Shown: piece by piece, positions 24,089 through 38,327 of the stretch
Layout: each line of letters starts with the position of its first letter
Numbering within the stretch: the stretch's first letter is position 1
From: Temnothorax longispinosus
Lineage: Eukaryota > Arthropoda > Insecta > Hymenoptera > Formicidae
Assembly: GCF_030848805.1 (NCBI RefSeq)
Contig: NC_092358.1
Location: forward strand, 7,068,001-7,132,000
Length of the DNA: 64,000 nucleotides
Reading direction: 5' to 3'
Notes under the pieces: generated by a model
The model's database searches: none
Seen by the model: only the letters and a program-made list of their open reading frames with translations
What the model was told of the DNA's origin: nothing
Made by a program: the position numbers and the translations under genes

Positions 24089-27000
24089 CCGTCAAACTTC
24101 TGAATTTATATGGAGAAAAGAGTGCGCGAATTTACGATTATAGCGGCGGAAACGGCGATTTAAACGCGAAAAATACCGTAATATTTTATTTTACAGTAAA
24201 ACGGAGCTTCTAGCTTCGATCGATTTATTTTTTTTTTTCGCCTGTTTTGTAGGGTCCATTGAGCACATCCGATTTTCCATTTTTAGAAAAGCGACAACAG
24301 ATAAAAAGTATCAGGCACCAACAAAGGTGTATATGAGAGCTTGCGATGTATATACGTGGTCTATAACTGACGGATTGTTATCTGGTGGTTTTCCGCAGAA
24401 TTTTTCCGCAAAAATTCGTAGTTTTGAGTTAACACGAAATGTATTGTATTATAAATGTACTTGTTTGACTAGAAATTTTATTTTTTCTTTAATTGAAAGA
24501 GTATTGTGTTAATGCCAAAAATAGAATGTAAACATATGTTCTAAATATAGTGCGCTTAAAAATACATTTATCGGAATATTAAGATAAATAAAATTGAGAA
24601 ATGTTTTACATATTCGCAATGCTAATAACCACAAGTTTCAGAGTCTTGAGACATTCGTGCATATTGTTCTGAGACACTTATGTTAGAAGTTCCGAATCAA
24701 AAGGATAACTGTCGTTAGGATTATATTAGGGTGAGGTTTAAGATAACGATGGGTTTGGGGATTGTCGAAGGAAAGCAAATGCAAATGAACGCTGCGTGCA
24801 TAATTTAATGGGGCATACAACGAGTACCAGGGAATCGTACGGGAAAATCTCTTTCCGCGAGAAACTTTTCAACGATGGAAGAAATACGAAGGAGAATGCG
24901 GTGCTTTTTTTCTTAAAGTTTGTTTAGCAGTTTAGTTCTTTATCACGTTTATGGGATTTAAAGGGCACTCTATCTTAAATTACAGCTATTTTTGCACAAC
25001 TCAAAAAATGCTTATGTAAATAAACATTTTATATGATGATATAATGGTCTTTTCAATTTAAATTTTCCTAAATTGTCATTATTTAACAGATTCTTAGATT
25101 GTCATAAATCAGTTTTTAAATTCAACTTTTAAATAATTTTTGCTTGTACCTTCTTGGAATCTTGGAATTGATTTTCGTACTTAAAGTGTGTATCAAATTA
25201 TGCTGATTAACGGAAAGAATTAATAATGTTTCGAATATATCAGAAAATTATAAACATATATTGCAATACTTGATTGTGCGGATGTAATTTGTATAACATG
25301 CAATACGGTTGCTTATGCCGGAAATTGAACAACTTCGAAATGGTCCATTTTTGGTAAAAAAAAAAAATGCCTATTTTCATCTACATTTCAGGGAGAATTC
25401 AATAAAAGCACATTTCCCAAGGCAATATAAAACACTGTAACAAGTATACCGTATACAGTTCGATTATACCTACCATTCAATTACTCGTTCTATGCGGAAA
25501 GGTTATTCTACCATTTTTAACTACTTCCGTGAAATTTGCTATTGTGATATAATATAATTATTTTCCATTGATTGATGTACACAATCATTTTATGACTTTT
25601 GAATTAATTCTAAAATTACGCCCTATATCTCTCGCTATCTGAATATTGAAATCATTTACGAGAACGCGCGTAAACGCTCGATTGCAACCATGTAAAAATT
25701 TCGCGCGATGTGTATTCATAATTCGGCGAGGCGAACGCAACGATTCGCCGGAAAAAATCATTGTGCGTCAGAGACACGATCTAAAAATAATGCAAATGCA
25801 TTTTCCACACCTATATACGTGTCTCCCAACTCTCTGAACTTTTACGACGGAGAGAATGGCTGCTTCCTTGCTCGTATAGGGGAAAATGGGGTGCAATCAG
25901 CCGTCTTATCATTTATATTGTGAGAACAATTTCACACACTATTGCTTCGAGAATGGTACTTAAGAATTGTTATCTTTCGAGTACGAAAAGACGCTCTCCG
26001 TTATAAAACAAAAACGTGGATAACAAAAAAATCACGGATAATAACCATGACAGAAAGCACAATATGTCGGCGACGGATAAAGTCCGGCTGAAACCGGATT
26101 GTTCCGTTTCTCTCGACAATGTTCCTGCAAAAAATATTTCCGTAAAAAGAGTTAATCTCCAAATGCATTGCTTTTATCTCGGCAATGAGATAGACGTGGA
26201 GTTTTGCAGCCAGAAGCATGTCAGATTATACTCCGCTTTTTTCGCGAGAAAATAAACTTCCGGAAAGATATAGATGAATCTCCCTCACGCGTGTACGAAT
26301 TTGGGCAAAGAAATGAATTGTAGTTCCCAGGTGGCTATATGCAAATGAAGCAAATGAAAAAAGTCGCGTGGTCAACAGGAACACCTGATGACTCAGAACT
26401 GTGAATTTCTAGTTCTGTTATAGATTTTATAGTGTGGCATTTGTGCCATCCAGATTTTATGACGAGGCGATACCAATCGTAAATGATTAATAAAATCGAA
26501 TCACATTATATCGATACATTATATACCTACATTATACATATTTTGTTCTGTTATAAGATTGAAAAATTGCATACTATACATATATTTAAGTTGATATATA
26601 AATTACTATATTGTGTAATTTAAATTAGATAATAATGTCACAATTTTGTCCAGTTATAAAATAAAACTTGATATATTGCGAATTGAATTAAATTTTCAAT
26701 GAAGCAATGGTGTTTATTAAATTACGCCAGATAAATCGGATTACTGAATCAGGCTAAATTTGCGTTATTACATGAAATAGCGGTTTACAGAGATTCTCGC
26801 TTATACCAATAACTATATGTATAATACTCGTATTCTAGTTTCAAGGTTTCGCTCTGCATTTGCGAGGAATGTGTGGATTTACGTTAAAATTTCTAAATCT
26901 GATCTTAACACGCAGAAAGATACATGCGTGTTCGTAAATAAAAAAAAACGATTATGTGGAAAATCATAAAGAAAAAACCAATAAATAAATAAAAAAGCAA

Positions 27001-30000
27001 GTGTGTTTGTAAATTAAAATAAAGATATCACAAGCTTTAGGAAAAAAAATTTTTTTTAAAAGGTTGTATTTTAATAGAGTTTTAAATCTGGATTTATATT
27101 TTTAATTCTGTAATAATAAATTTTAATAAAAAGAATTAAGATTAATATAATGCTATCTTATTATAGAGATAACTCGATGCAACGGTGCAATAAATGACAT
27201 TAAGAAAACGGAAAGTCCTTTTAAATTATTACAATAGCGTGCTCAAGATAGTTTAATTCCAGCCCCACTTTTCCCATTTCCAGATGTAAAAAATCGTGCT
27301 TCTTTAAATATGCTTAAGTAGAATTAAATGGAAGATTAAGACGATTTAAAAGTACGTCGCCGCGCAAATATATTGCGAAAAATCGGTGATTTAACTGGAA
27401 GGAGCAAAATTCTTAGAAGATTATTTAGCGTTAAGATAACAGAGGATTAAAAAAAACTGACTTTTTTATTTGTGTAAATTAAAACATATTTCAAACGAGT
27501 TTTGAAGATAAAGATATTGAGGTAAAAAATGATAGCGCTATAAGATTAAAACTATGTCTTCAATATGCTAAAAAAAAGATATAGTCCAACGTTGTAAACT
27601 TTAATACTTTGAATATTTAGCAGCTTTAGTTTGGAAAAAATATATATATTATCTTACGGGAGACATCGCACAGAGGGAATTCGTAAATTTTGACTATAAA
27701 AGAGCCCTTGTTTTACCAACGCACAATTTCAGAAACTTGTTAAAAGCACCGTGCTTCCCACCGTAACGCTTGAAATTTTCCTAGTTATAAACACGCATCG
27801 TTAAGCTGTGACGAAAAATTTCCTCCACTCGCGCATCAACGTTTAATGATGCAGAAGAAAAGAATTGTTTCCCCACCTTCAATATCAATGCACTGGAAAA
27901 AACCTACGCAACAATTATTCCAGGCGTCTAAACAACGGACGTTTTCATTCTGGCCTTGTATTTTAAAAATAGCACAGAATAGAGAAAGCTTAAAAAGCAA
28001 TTTATTGAGAGATAAATTAAATTCAAAGTAGAATTATGGCATATTATGCATTTATTACTATAGGTGCAGTAAAATAGTATTTAAGATAACTTTGCACATA
28101 AAAGAAAGACAGTGTTACAAAGCGATTCTTTCAGAATTTAATCGTTTTTATTCATCTTAAAATAGATAGAATAAAATAGCCAACGTTTTTCTCTTTCGTA
28201 TAACAGTTTGAGAAGTACGAGGGATATGAATATTTGTATATTATTATATATATGTATTAAATAAATCAATTACTGTGTATGTGTTAAAAGAAGTTAAAAA
28301 TAATTAATACATTAACTATGTTAGGTCTTTTATATTAATTATTCTAGAACTAATAATAACTTCCAAGTGTGTCAAATAAGAAAGCCAAAGTAATCGCGTA
28401 ATTCCGAATTGAGAATATCAGCATTTCATTCGGATTTATGCAGTCCTGATTGCAGCGAACTGCCGTGGTCGGTGCTCGTAAATTTCGAGATGAATATGCT
28501 ACCGGTTGTAAACCGGACTACACTTGTATACTATCTCGCGTTTATACAACACACCCCCGACACGCTCCTCCAGTCGTTCTCTATGAATGGCCCTCGCGAT
28601 GTTAACGGTCTGATCCCCGTGTATGTCATACCGAAGTACGGTTTGCCCCGCGGTTTCTCGTAACCAACCAGTTAAAAGCCTTTCCTACGATCTACCCGCG
28701 CGATATTCTAACGAGATAACGATCGAATCGTATTTCTGCCGGCTGAAAAATACCTTTGTTCGCTCGTCGCGCACAGAAATGTTATTTTCTAGAGGTGAAT
28801 TTTCGTATGAATTGTAGATTGAGATAGCGAACGTAGGACGTTTACACATCTCATTGTGTATCATATATATATTTGAAATGGTATACGTATCAAAATCCGA
28901 TTGAACTCGGTTAAATCGAGGTGCGATTTCAATCTATTTTATAATAATAGGCGACACGGTACTTGAATTGTACGGAATTTCGAATAGCATGGCACGGTAA
29001 AAAATTGTGACAACCTTTTTAAAAGTTTTTTTTTAATGATCACTTGAAACAAAGTGCCCAATTTTATATGGATCCGAAGTCCTCGAATTGCACGGTTCTT
29101 AATTGAATTCAATTAAACACGAAACGTGATCTCCAAATTGAGTATGAATCCTATAATGGTAAGTCTCGAATAACATGGAACCAATTAATCGTACTCGAGG
29201 GTTACCTGTATAATGCCATTTTATTGTTCAGATACATATTCATATTCAGAATTTACTATTTTTTTGTAATAAAAAATAAGAAACAAGTGAGAAATCCTAA
29301 TGTAATCATGGCACTAATATTTTTATGCTTTATTACCAACGAATAAACTTTATAACACGAGATAATTCAGTAAGGCTCGCGTGCATTTGTTTCCTCTCAT
29401 TCCTTGTGCCCTTATACTGCTCTTATCGCGAAGCGTAAAGGGCGATATTGTTCGTAGAGAAGTCTGACGCGCGACGTGTACCCATCAGGCAGTGTCGGCA
29501 GAGATAAGTAGAACTATGTCTTCTGTTGATTAAACGAAGAATAAGACCGCTTGGCGTACAATGGTGGAGAAGCGCTGATAAAATGCGCTTTCTCGCTTGA
29601 TTAAATACCGAAATAGCGGTGCCGCGCAGCCGAAAACACAAACGCGCATCCGCGTCTGGCCGCGTAAGTTAGTCATTGTCGCATCAGGCAAAATTGCGGC
29701 CGTTAATCTGATCATTCCAGACTTTTACTTAGCATCGTTGTACCTCAAGAATCTATAAAGATAATAGTAATTAGTAATAGTATTTAGAACGAAAAGGATA
29801 ATTAATTTTTACCTCAAGAGAAACCAGAAAATGCTAACTACATATATAATCGAACACAATGAACATATTTATTAAGCTACTACAAAATAATTATTTTAAA
29901 AAATCATAAAAATTATATTTTTAATTATTTTTTTTAATGTTACAAAATTTGGATTTTAAATATTTAAAACCAAAACAGAAAACTACAAACAGAGAGGAAA

Positions 30001-33000
30001 TCTTTTTTTGATATAATAATCTCTTAAATGAAAATTAAAAGTAACATTTCTTGGGTAATAACAATATTAATAATTAATACTAATTAATATATCAATATTA
30101 ACTAGTTGTTATAAAATACTATTATTCTAACTAAAAAATTATTTTACATAAATATAAAAAATTATTATTAATATAAATAATTTTATATTTGATCTTACTT
30201 AAATAATGGTGGTATGAAAGAATTAAAAGGTAAAAAGAGATATAAAAAGGAATAAAAGGTTCAAACAGATTTTACAAATGTAAAATCGCTCTTCGTTTTT
30301 TTCTCTGCACGTTTCCATTTGTGTTTAATCCGATTTGCGTATATAAAACGCGCACGAGATAAAGAAATATTATCTATCATAATTCGTGCATTTCTTCGCC
30401 GGAGATTTCACTCGTCTTTACGGCAATGCAGACAGATTGCTGCTATATATAATGTTACGACTTTTCAAATGCGAATTCTACATTGTGAGTGCTCGTCATC
30501 TGGAAAATGTGGTCATCAAATACAGACGCGGGAGCAATCCCTCGGAGTAAATTCCATTCCTAAGTTAGATGAGACTATAAATATGAGAGCAAAAAGCATA
30601 TAAACAGATAACAAGAAGAGATTATTTTTTACTCGCTTCGAATAATCTTCACTTTAACAAACAGTTTCTATTTGAAATTTAAGAATTGTTGAAAGTTAGT
30701 AAGAAATTTTTATTTTGCTTGTAAAATTCTGCTGAACCAAAGTCTCCTTGAATCTGAGATCAGTATATCTATAGTCATCTATTTGCGTCCGTGATTTCAA
30801 AACTGTGTATCTGAAAATTGTAAGCAAACCAAGTTTGCAGGCGAATTCTCCCTAAGTTAACTTCATGTTTCGTTTATAGCTCAGAGGGAAATAACGTGCA
30901 AAATGCTGCGCGAAAGATAACGAGGATCCTGATTGATCATGAATTTTTAATTTCCACTGCCAATGTTTGCGGATACTTCAGGATACTCGCCTGTTTGCAA
31001 ACATCGCGGATATTGGAATCATATATACATTATAACCATGCAAACCAGCTATTATAATAGTTTCTCACTCGTTTCAGCATTTTTCTGATGATTAACGAAT
31101 AACGGTCGTAGCGCCGCTGTTGGCGCAATGCTGTCGATCGGGAAATCATTCGAATTCTTCTGAAATTGAATTATTCGAACGCGCGGCATTCTTATGCAAG
31201 AGAGAGATAACTAAATTAATTATCAGTACCGTCGATGGTTGATTTCAATGACATATTTCAATCTCACTAATTGTAAGTATTTTAATGAAAATAATATACC
31301 TATACATTTATGCAGATATTGTATCCGTTGAGAATTTTCCTTGATAGAAAAAAATGCGTTAAAAAGTTCGAATTGTTCATCGACTCCGAAATGACAAATC
31401 GATCACGCTGAAACCCAGAGATACCTCAGAGATTCCCGATGTATCTCTGAATCTCAATTCGGAATACTATCCGCAGCTATAGATAAAGCCAATTCAGAGA
31501 GATTCCTTAATGGTGATATGCGGATAACTCAATCTGTATGCCATTCGGTATATTGGTCTCAGAACCTGCAGGTAACAGATTCGCCCTAATAGAAGTGAAA
31601 ATCATACTGTTCTATCAGCTGTGACGTTACAACCTCGAGCCCGACATTAAAACTAGAGTTCTTACGATGTTGAATGAAAAAAAAAACATTCTTCATGATG
31701 GCGGAGAGTGACCTATAATTGAAGTTACGAGCGAGAAAGTCGAAGACTCCTATATGTAATGTTTATCGAACGGACGTGAAGTTGAAGAACAGTGATGGAG
31801 CAGACTTATGATTCATTCAGTATTCATTCCATGCATAGAATTATATACTTAAAGTTGGACTTTCAAATTATGTCGAGAGAGTGCCTAACCTTTCTTCCTA
31901 GTTAAACATTGTAGAAAAAACTTAAAAGTAAAAGTTTCAGGAAAGTTATTTTACAATGTAATATAGCACAGACAAAGTACATACAAAGTACACAGATACA
32001 AAGACCATATTGGTCTAGGTAAAGAAAATTTAAGATATAATACGAAACTTTTTTTATGCAATACTGTGGATGATACTCATAAATTGATGTTGACTGTTTC
32101 AGTGCAGTTACATCTTTAAAATTAATTGAATCAGAAAACATTATATACAACTTATTAGTTAACATATTATTTAACTTATATGATTTTATGAATGGTTATG
32201 TGTAAAGTATTATGAAAAAAGTGGCAATCTTTTTTAGTTCAATTTGATTTGTACGATAAATATAAAAATAAGTCCCAAAAAGAATCTATTAAAATGTTTC
32301 AAGGAAAAATCGCGATTTTCAAGTTATACAATTCAAGATAAGATTTTAAATTACATTATCGACAAAATGACACGATATTGCTTTGATAATTTATGAAAGA
32401 AATAACCAAAGTGAAAGAAACGAATATGATATTGCTTTTTGAAAGTAATATCAAAATCGTGATATGGCGATCCTTTTGATGTGGAAAACTGCAAAGTCAC
32501 ATGCGGTAGAATGGCGCGATCGTAACTTCACTTAAGTTCCAAAGTGCAAAACGATAAATTATACGGACGCGTCGTCGAAAACTTAAATTACTACCTCCAA
32601 TCTGCCGGTGAAAATCTCGGGGATTCCTAACTGCGAGGACGAATGGTATAGAAGTGGCAGTTCCACGTCGGCTCGGAACTTAGTTACACCGAGATCGCCA
32701 TTATTTCGAATAACATTCGAGGAAAGGATCCATTTGGATTCAGCATCACAAGGAAAATAATGTCCGTTGCAAACCCACGTACCGAAACAAGAGACTCATG
32801 TAAATGCGGAAGCCGTAACAAATCAGATTTGCGAAGCAGAAAAAAGTACATTTTCCAGATGGAAGAAGAATTTAATCGAAATCCTAAGGAAGTTACTTTT
32901 TTTTCTAAAAAAAAAAAAACTTTTATGGTGCAGTGAAAAATAATATAAAATTAATATATATTGTTTTTAAAATAATTAAGTAATGTCTTTTATATTGACA

Positions 33001-33536
33001 AAGAGCTACATATATCAACAGTACTTTGAAATAACGTAGATATCATTTATGAAATCACTTATGCTACAGTGAAAAGAGAAATTATCCTACTTTTTTAATT
33101 ATTTTTTTTTAAATTGTCATTTTTTTCTTTATTGACGTTTTAATTCAAAGTATCTGGTTAGCTGGCTCGATTACCAAGGTTGGTTCTTAAGTTTTAACAA
33201 ACGTCTCGAAAGACCCCATCACCAATGTCAATACATTCTCGAAGAAAATCCCCGACGAGAATCCTTAATTTTCCCGATGAATGCTGATGAACGTAAAGAA
33301 AAGCTCCGTGATATGTATCCCTTAACGTTTCGTCTGCAAGAAATTCATCTTGTCGCTTTCGCCAACAGGATAAGATAGATAAACAGACTAAAGGAGAAAC
33401 GTAAAGCGTAAGAAAAGACCTTGGAAATGAAAGACGAAGTAAACATTACCATCTTTACCCCTCTTTATCGCTCGAACGATTCTTCGCCATCGTAAAATTG
33501 TATCTGGTGTGGTAATCTCGATCTCGCGCGACGATG

Positions 33537-33596
33537 AACAACATGGATGGACCATATCTCCTCTATGGCCATCTCACTCGAGTTTACTCTATATGT
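33537..33596. mobile_element. Decayed single arm of the 13731 MITE family
   Basis: The stretch atggccatctcactcgagtt and its left neighbour align with the right arm of the MITE at 13731-13866 (atggccatcttacccgagtt). No partner arm is present nearby, so this is a fragment. Confidence 0.5.
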
Positions 33597-36500
33597 ATAT
33601 ACATATAAAGTAAATAAAACTGTAAATATTAGATATAAAAAACACAGTTATATTTTGATATATGGCTAACATTACCACACTTATAACGTAGCTTACTTTC
33701 AACCGCATTATTGCAACTATAAAGTTTATTTTTTTCATAATTTAATTATGTATATGTATAGAGAATATAGAGATACATATATAGAGCTTACTTTAATATA
33801 ACTTATAATGTAATTTACTTTTTAAACCGTATAACTATCGCTGCTAACTCAAAATTTCATTTCTTTACATAATTTAATAAAAATAATGTGTATATCCTTA
33901 TATTTCTGGTTGCAAGTTAATACAATAAGCACAAATATTAAAACGCAAAAAAGATATTATAGCTGTTCTTTCTTTGGTTTTTTACATGAAATATGACGTT
34001 TTAAACAGGATGGTGCAAAATAACATATTGCTCACCATTGCCTGCCGTATAAACAAATAAATAAAAACAGTACTTTTATCCTGAAAATGTAATAAAATTT
34101 AGACAGAAACAATATAATAATTATAAATCTGTAGAAGCTCGAAAATATAATTAAAATGGAACAAAGAATTAACGTTTTTTTATAGGAACAGATTTTCTCA
34201 TCAAATTGAACAAAGTTTTATGTATTTTTATGTGAAATAATGATACAAAAATTGTACTGAAACCATTAAAGAAATCTTTATTTTATTAGCTAATACTTGA
34301 AGATATTTTTTTAAATCTATACTATACCTTTGAAAAATAGCCAATCTATAAACGGAATCTCTTATAAGGATGATCTTTATTTCACGGCTTTGGCGGATAT
34401 ATATCTTTTCAATACTCTCGGATATATAGACTGGCTGTTCCACTGTTATCGTGACTATCAAAAAAGTTGAAAAGAATAAAAAAATGCCGTTTGTTTCTAC
34501 ATATGTGATAGTAGTAATTCTCAACTTATAATCAGATGAAACTTAAGATACTTTTTAAGATAAATATTTCAAACGTTTAAATGTTAAATAGGCACGAATA
34601 AATTTGTTTTGTTATTTAATTTAGAATTACAAATTAAATTTTTTCTGCTTAATAACTTATTAAAATTTCTCATATCTGGGAAAATTTGAACTTTAAAAGT
34701 TAATGAAGGCACTACATTTTTAATATAAAATTGGTCGCGGATAAATACATAATTCCACGAAAAATTTTGATAAATTTTTTGCAACACTTTACAAGTCATT
34801 ATCATATCATTTCGAAAAGGAAATCATCCATTTATTAAAAACATGTATATAACTACTTTCCGCGTCCTTGTTGTTATAACAGAAGTTTACATTATCCGCA
34901 AATCGCGTCCTTCCCGCTTACAAATTGTATTGGCAAACTGGCCTCAATGGTCGCGTTAAAGAGAGCACGCAATTTTAATTCGTCGTAAAAATACCATTAT
35001 CTAAATTACGTGTCTGTAACGTGTAATGGCGACACAGGCGGACAAGGAGAGGAAAAGGAATGGAGTAATTCCGGAACAGACTCCCATAATTTTTAGAATG
35101 GCCTCAATAAGATACATTAAACGTTGCAATTTTTTTTATGAAAACGTAGACACCAGCGATTAAGGTAAAAAACCCAATTTCTGTAATATTTTGGCGATAT
35201 TGAAAAGCCATGTACTCGGAAACGAGATACCCTAGCTGGCATCTCTTAAATAAAGATAGATCATTTTTATCTCCGTGTCGTTGATTGAGTTATACAAGCC
35301 AGATTCCTCGTGACAGTTTGCACCTGCGAGAATCATTAATCGTTAATTCAATGGATATAGGGGAGGCACATTATAATACAAATCCTTCGAACGACATACG
35401 CGCTATATAATCGCCGATTGATTTCACATCATGCATATCAATTTCAATTCCGTATTCCTTGTCACGAATTGTGCCGCGAATCCACCGACTAGCTACGAGA
35501 ATTTTCTGAAGACAAGTATAAGTATGCTAAATTGTATATTATCCGGTATGAGAGCTTTGGAAAGTTTGGAATTTGTGATATCTATAAAAGAATAAAATAA
35601 AAAATAGGTTCTTAATGTGATTATATAATAGCCAAATCGTACCAAGTGTTCTAAAAATGGAAAAATCAGATTTATCAAGTTTGAAAATATTGGAATTTTT
35701 TAATCGTGTGACGTAAAATTGTGTAATTATACAAGTCAAAATGTTAAGGATGTTCTATAGGTACCATCCCAACCAAAAGTATGCAGGAAATATTAAAAAC
35801 TCTAAATTCTCCAGAAATCCAAAGACAAAAAAATGTATATAAATAGTTACGGAACATCTAATAAAATGTAAAAGACATAGATTTAGTGACTGTAAATAAC
35901 TGTTACTACTATTTAAAAAAAAATTTTGTTTCAAAAAAAAAATTGTAAATTGTTTCAAATTTTGTTGCTATATTTTTGTTTGTTGATGATTTGCTTGTGT
36001 GTAAAATATTATTATATTGGTAACATTTTTTAATGTTTACACTTTTCTCTGTAAAACCCTTTTGTAAAAAAAAACGGATATTCAAGAATTGATAACTTTC
36101 TAAATTGTGAAATTAGCCTTTCTAAAATTGAAATTTAGCCTCGAACTTTGAAAGAAAATACACAATATGACAATAAATTTTCGTCAACTTCGTTACATTT
36201 TAACCAACTCTTTTTGAGAAATCATGACTCAAACACATGCGAAAGAAATACTTTATTCTGATCAAAACAGATCCTTGCGGGAGATTTATCGCATTCGTAA
36301 AATTGCTTCGTAGAATTTTTATGATGTAAACGCAGCGGTCAACAGCCTTTCAACGATGATTTAAAACTTTATAGAAGTTTCAAAGCATTGTCTATAAATT
36401 AAAGAGATTTAATTTATCTCCAATTAATTCTTTGGTTGTTATTTAGATCGACATCTCGGTCATTTTATTTAGTCCTTCACTTAATTACTCGGATTGGCTA

Positions 36501-36965
36501 ATTCAAATTAATCTTGTCAAGTTGTTAAAAAAGTAGGTTAAATTACGCGCAGATCCCTTCAATTGTTGAGCCATCAAATGCGCCATTCTGATCGCAGGCA
36601 CGACGCTAATGTTATACGAAATAAACGGCGGTCGTTTCGCTGACTGACGTCACGCGGGTCCGTTCTATAGAGCTGTATGTGGCTCCGGTAATCTTTCGTA
36701 CTATAATTCCATTATTTCTCAAGAGTGCGGGGTGAAAATAGCTATCCAGCGTGTGGCTCTTATTTAGGGAAGACAGGACGGGGGGAAAATCTGCGAGAAA
36801 AAAAATGAGGCTTGTCGTGAGATGCCATCACTTGGAGCAAACATACCGTCTCTCTGCTCCATCTGCTCCATGTTCACGATAATGAATTCTCTGCCTCACT
36901 TTACTAAACTAATAAGAAGAAATCCATTTTTCCTGTGAGAGTTTTCGATTCTCAAGATAAAAAGA

Positions 36966-37173
36966 CCCGAGAAAAAAATAGGTATAATATGGTCGGATGT
37001 AAAAGTACATTATTAGATATGAAAAGATCTAATTGTAAATAACATGTAATTTTATATGATTAATATAATATAATATAATGTATAATCATATAAAATTACA
37101 TGTCATTTAGATCTTTTCATATCTAATAATATATTCTTACATCCGACCATATTACACCAATTTTTTTCTCGGG
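36966..37173. mobile_element. Palindromic MITE, CCCGAG family, copy 2
   Basis: The same termini (cccgagaaaaaaataggtat / inverted) and the same internal arm segments as the copy at 5742-5976 (agatatgaaaagatctaa, acatgtaattttatatgatt) are present. Its arms agree with each other better than those of copy 1, and its centre is a short TAATA-type repeat. It lacks the flanking direct repeat of copy 1. Confidence 0.75.
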
Positions 37174-38307
37174 GAATTATATATAAATATATAGATTTTA
37201 CGAAGTTTGTCTATATCTCGTTTGTTTTTAACGTAATCTTATTATAATCCGTGTAATATTAAAATATAACATAAATCCGATATAATATAATACATATTCA
37301 TTATACATTTTTACATATTTTTTTCTGTTAAAATAAAAAATTGGCACGAACAATGCCACAAACAGTTTTCAAATTGCATGGAATAGAAAGTGGAATGCGT
37401 ACTTTCATCTTTGTTAGGAGAATTGCGAGACATTCTCCGTGTTTGCTCCGTATGACCTATATCTCTCTTATACGATTTATTAAGAAATAGCTTTCTTCCG
37501 CGGCGCCGAGACACTTGATTTTCCACTCGGCAAACACTCGGCCTCGGCACCACGCGAACCTCATCTACTTAAAAAGAGATTATATCGCGGACAAACACTT
37601 TGTAGGTACCCTCGCGCCGCTAACGGGATAGAAATCAAAAAAGAGCCTTAATCTCTTCTTCACCCATTAATTTCGCGCCAGCGCAACCGCACGCACGGTA
37701 GGGAGTAAATCGAGTCATTAGACGACTATTTAATTTCTCTTCTCCATATTTAATATCCCCATGTTCCAATTTCGTCGCTTAATCCTCGTATCAAACTCTA
37801 GAAATCTAATTTTGCATTCGTCGAGTGATCTATCTCTTTCTCTCTCTCTCTCTTCCGACAAAAGTTTACAACTAAAATTGACATTAATCAAGATTAGACC
37901 GACTTTGTTTCTCTATTTCTCGCATGGTCTATTCTACGCGTGACATGACTGCCGACTGCGCGGAGAAAAACTTATTTAAATTAAAAATTACGATTCAGTT
38001 CTCTAAATTAAGATTTCTTTTCCGAAAAGTAGAATTCCTTCGCGCCTATATATACGCTTATACCGGCGATGTTTTCGCCGCGTTGGAAGCGTTCTTGAAA
38101 CTCTTCAATTGAAATGCCAGTCAAGGTATTGGATAAAGGTTCCCTCGGTGTTTTAAGTAAATACAAGAGCAAATAATACACTGTTCTTTTTCTTCCTGTT
38201 TTGTACCAATCCCGGCTCGCTTAATTCAAACTTAATTTGCTACAACCAAACTTGCCGCTTTCTTCAAGAAAGAAACGGCGCAATGCGAATTACGAACTTT
38301 CGAGAGA

Positions 38308-38327
38308 GTGTGTGTGTGTGTGTGTGT
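38308..38327. repeat. (GT)10 microsatellite
   Basis: This short GT run lies inside a locally GC-rich stretch (38240-38640). It accounts for the CVCVCV-type peptide of the overlapping open frame, which I do not regard as a gene. Confidence 0.9.

Noticed and set aside
30876..30940. tRNA-like A box (tagctcagaggg)
   Set aside because: No B box (GGTTCGAnTCC-like) and no cloverleaf pairing follow within the expected distance.
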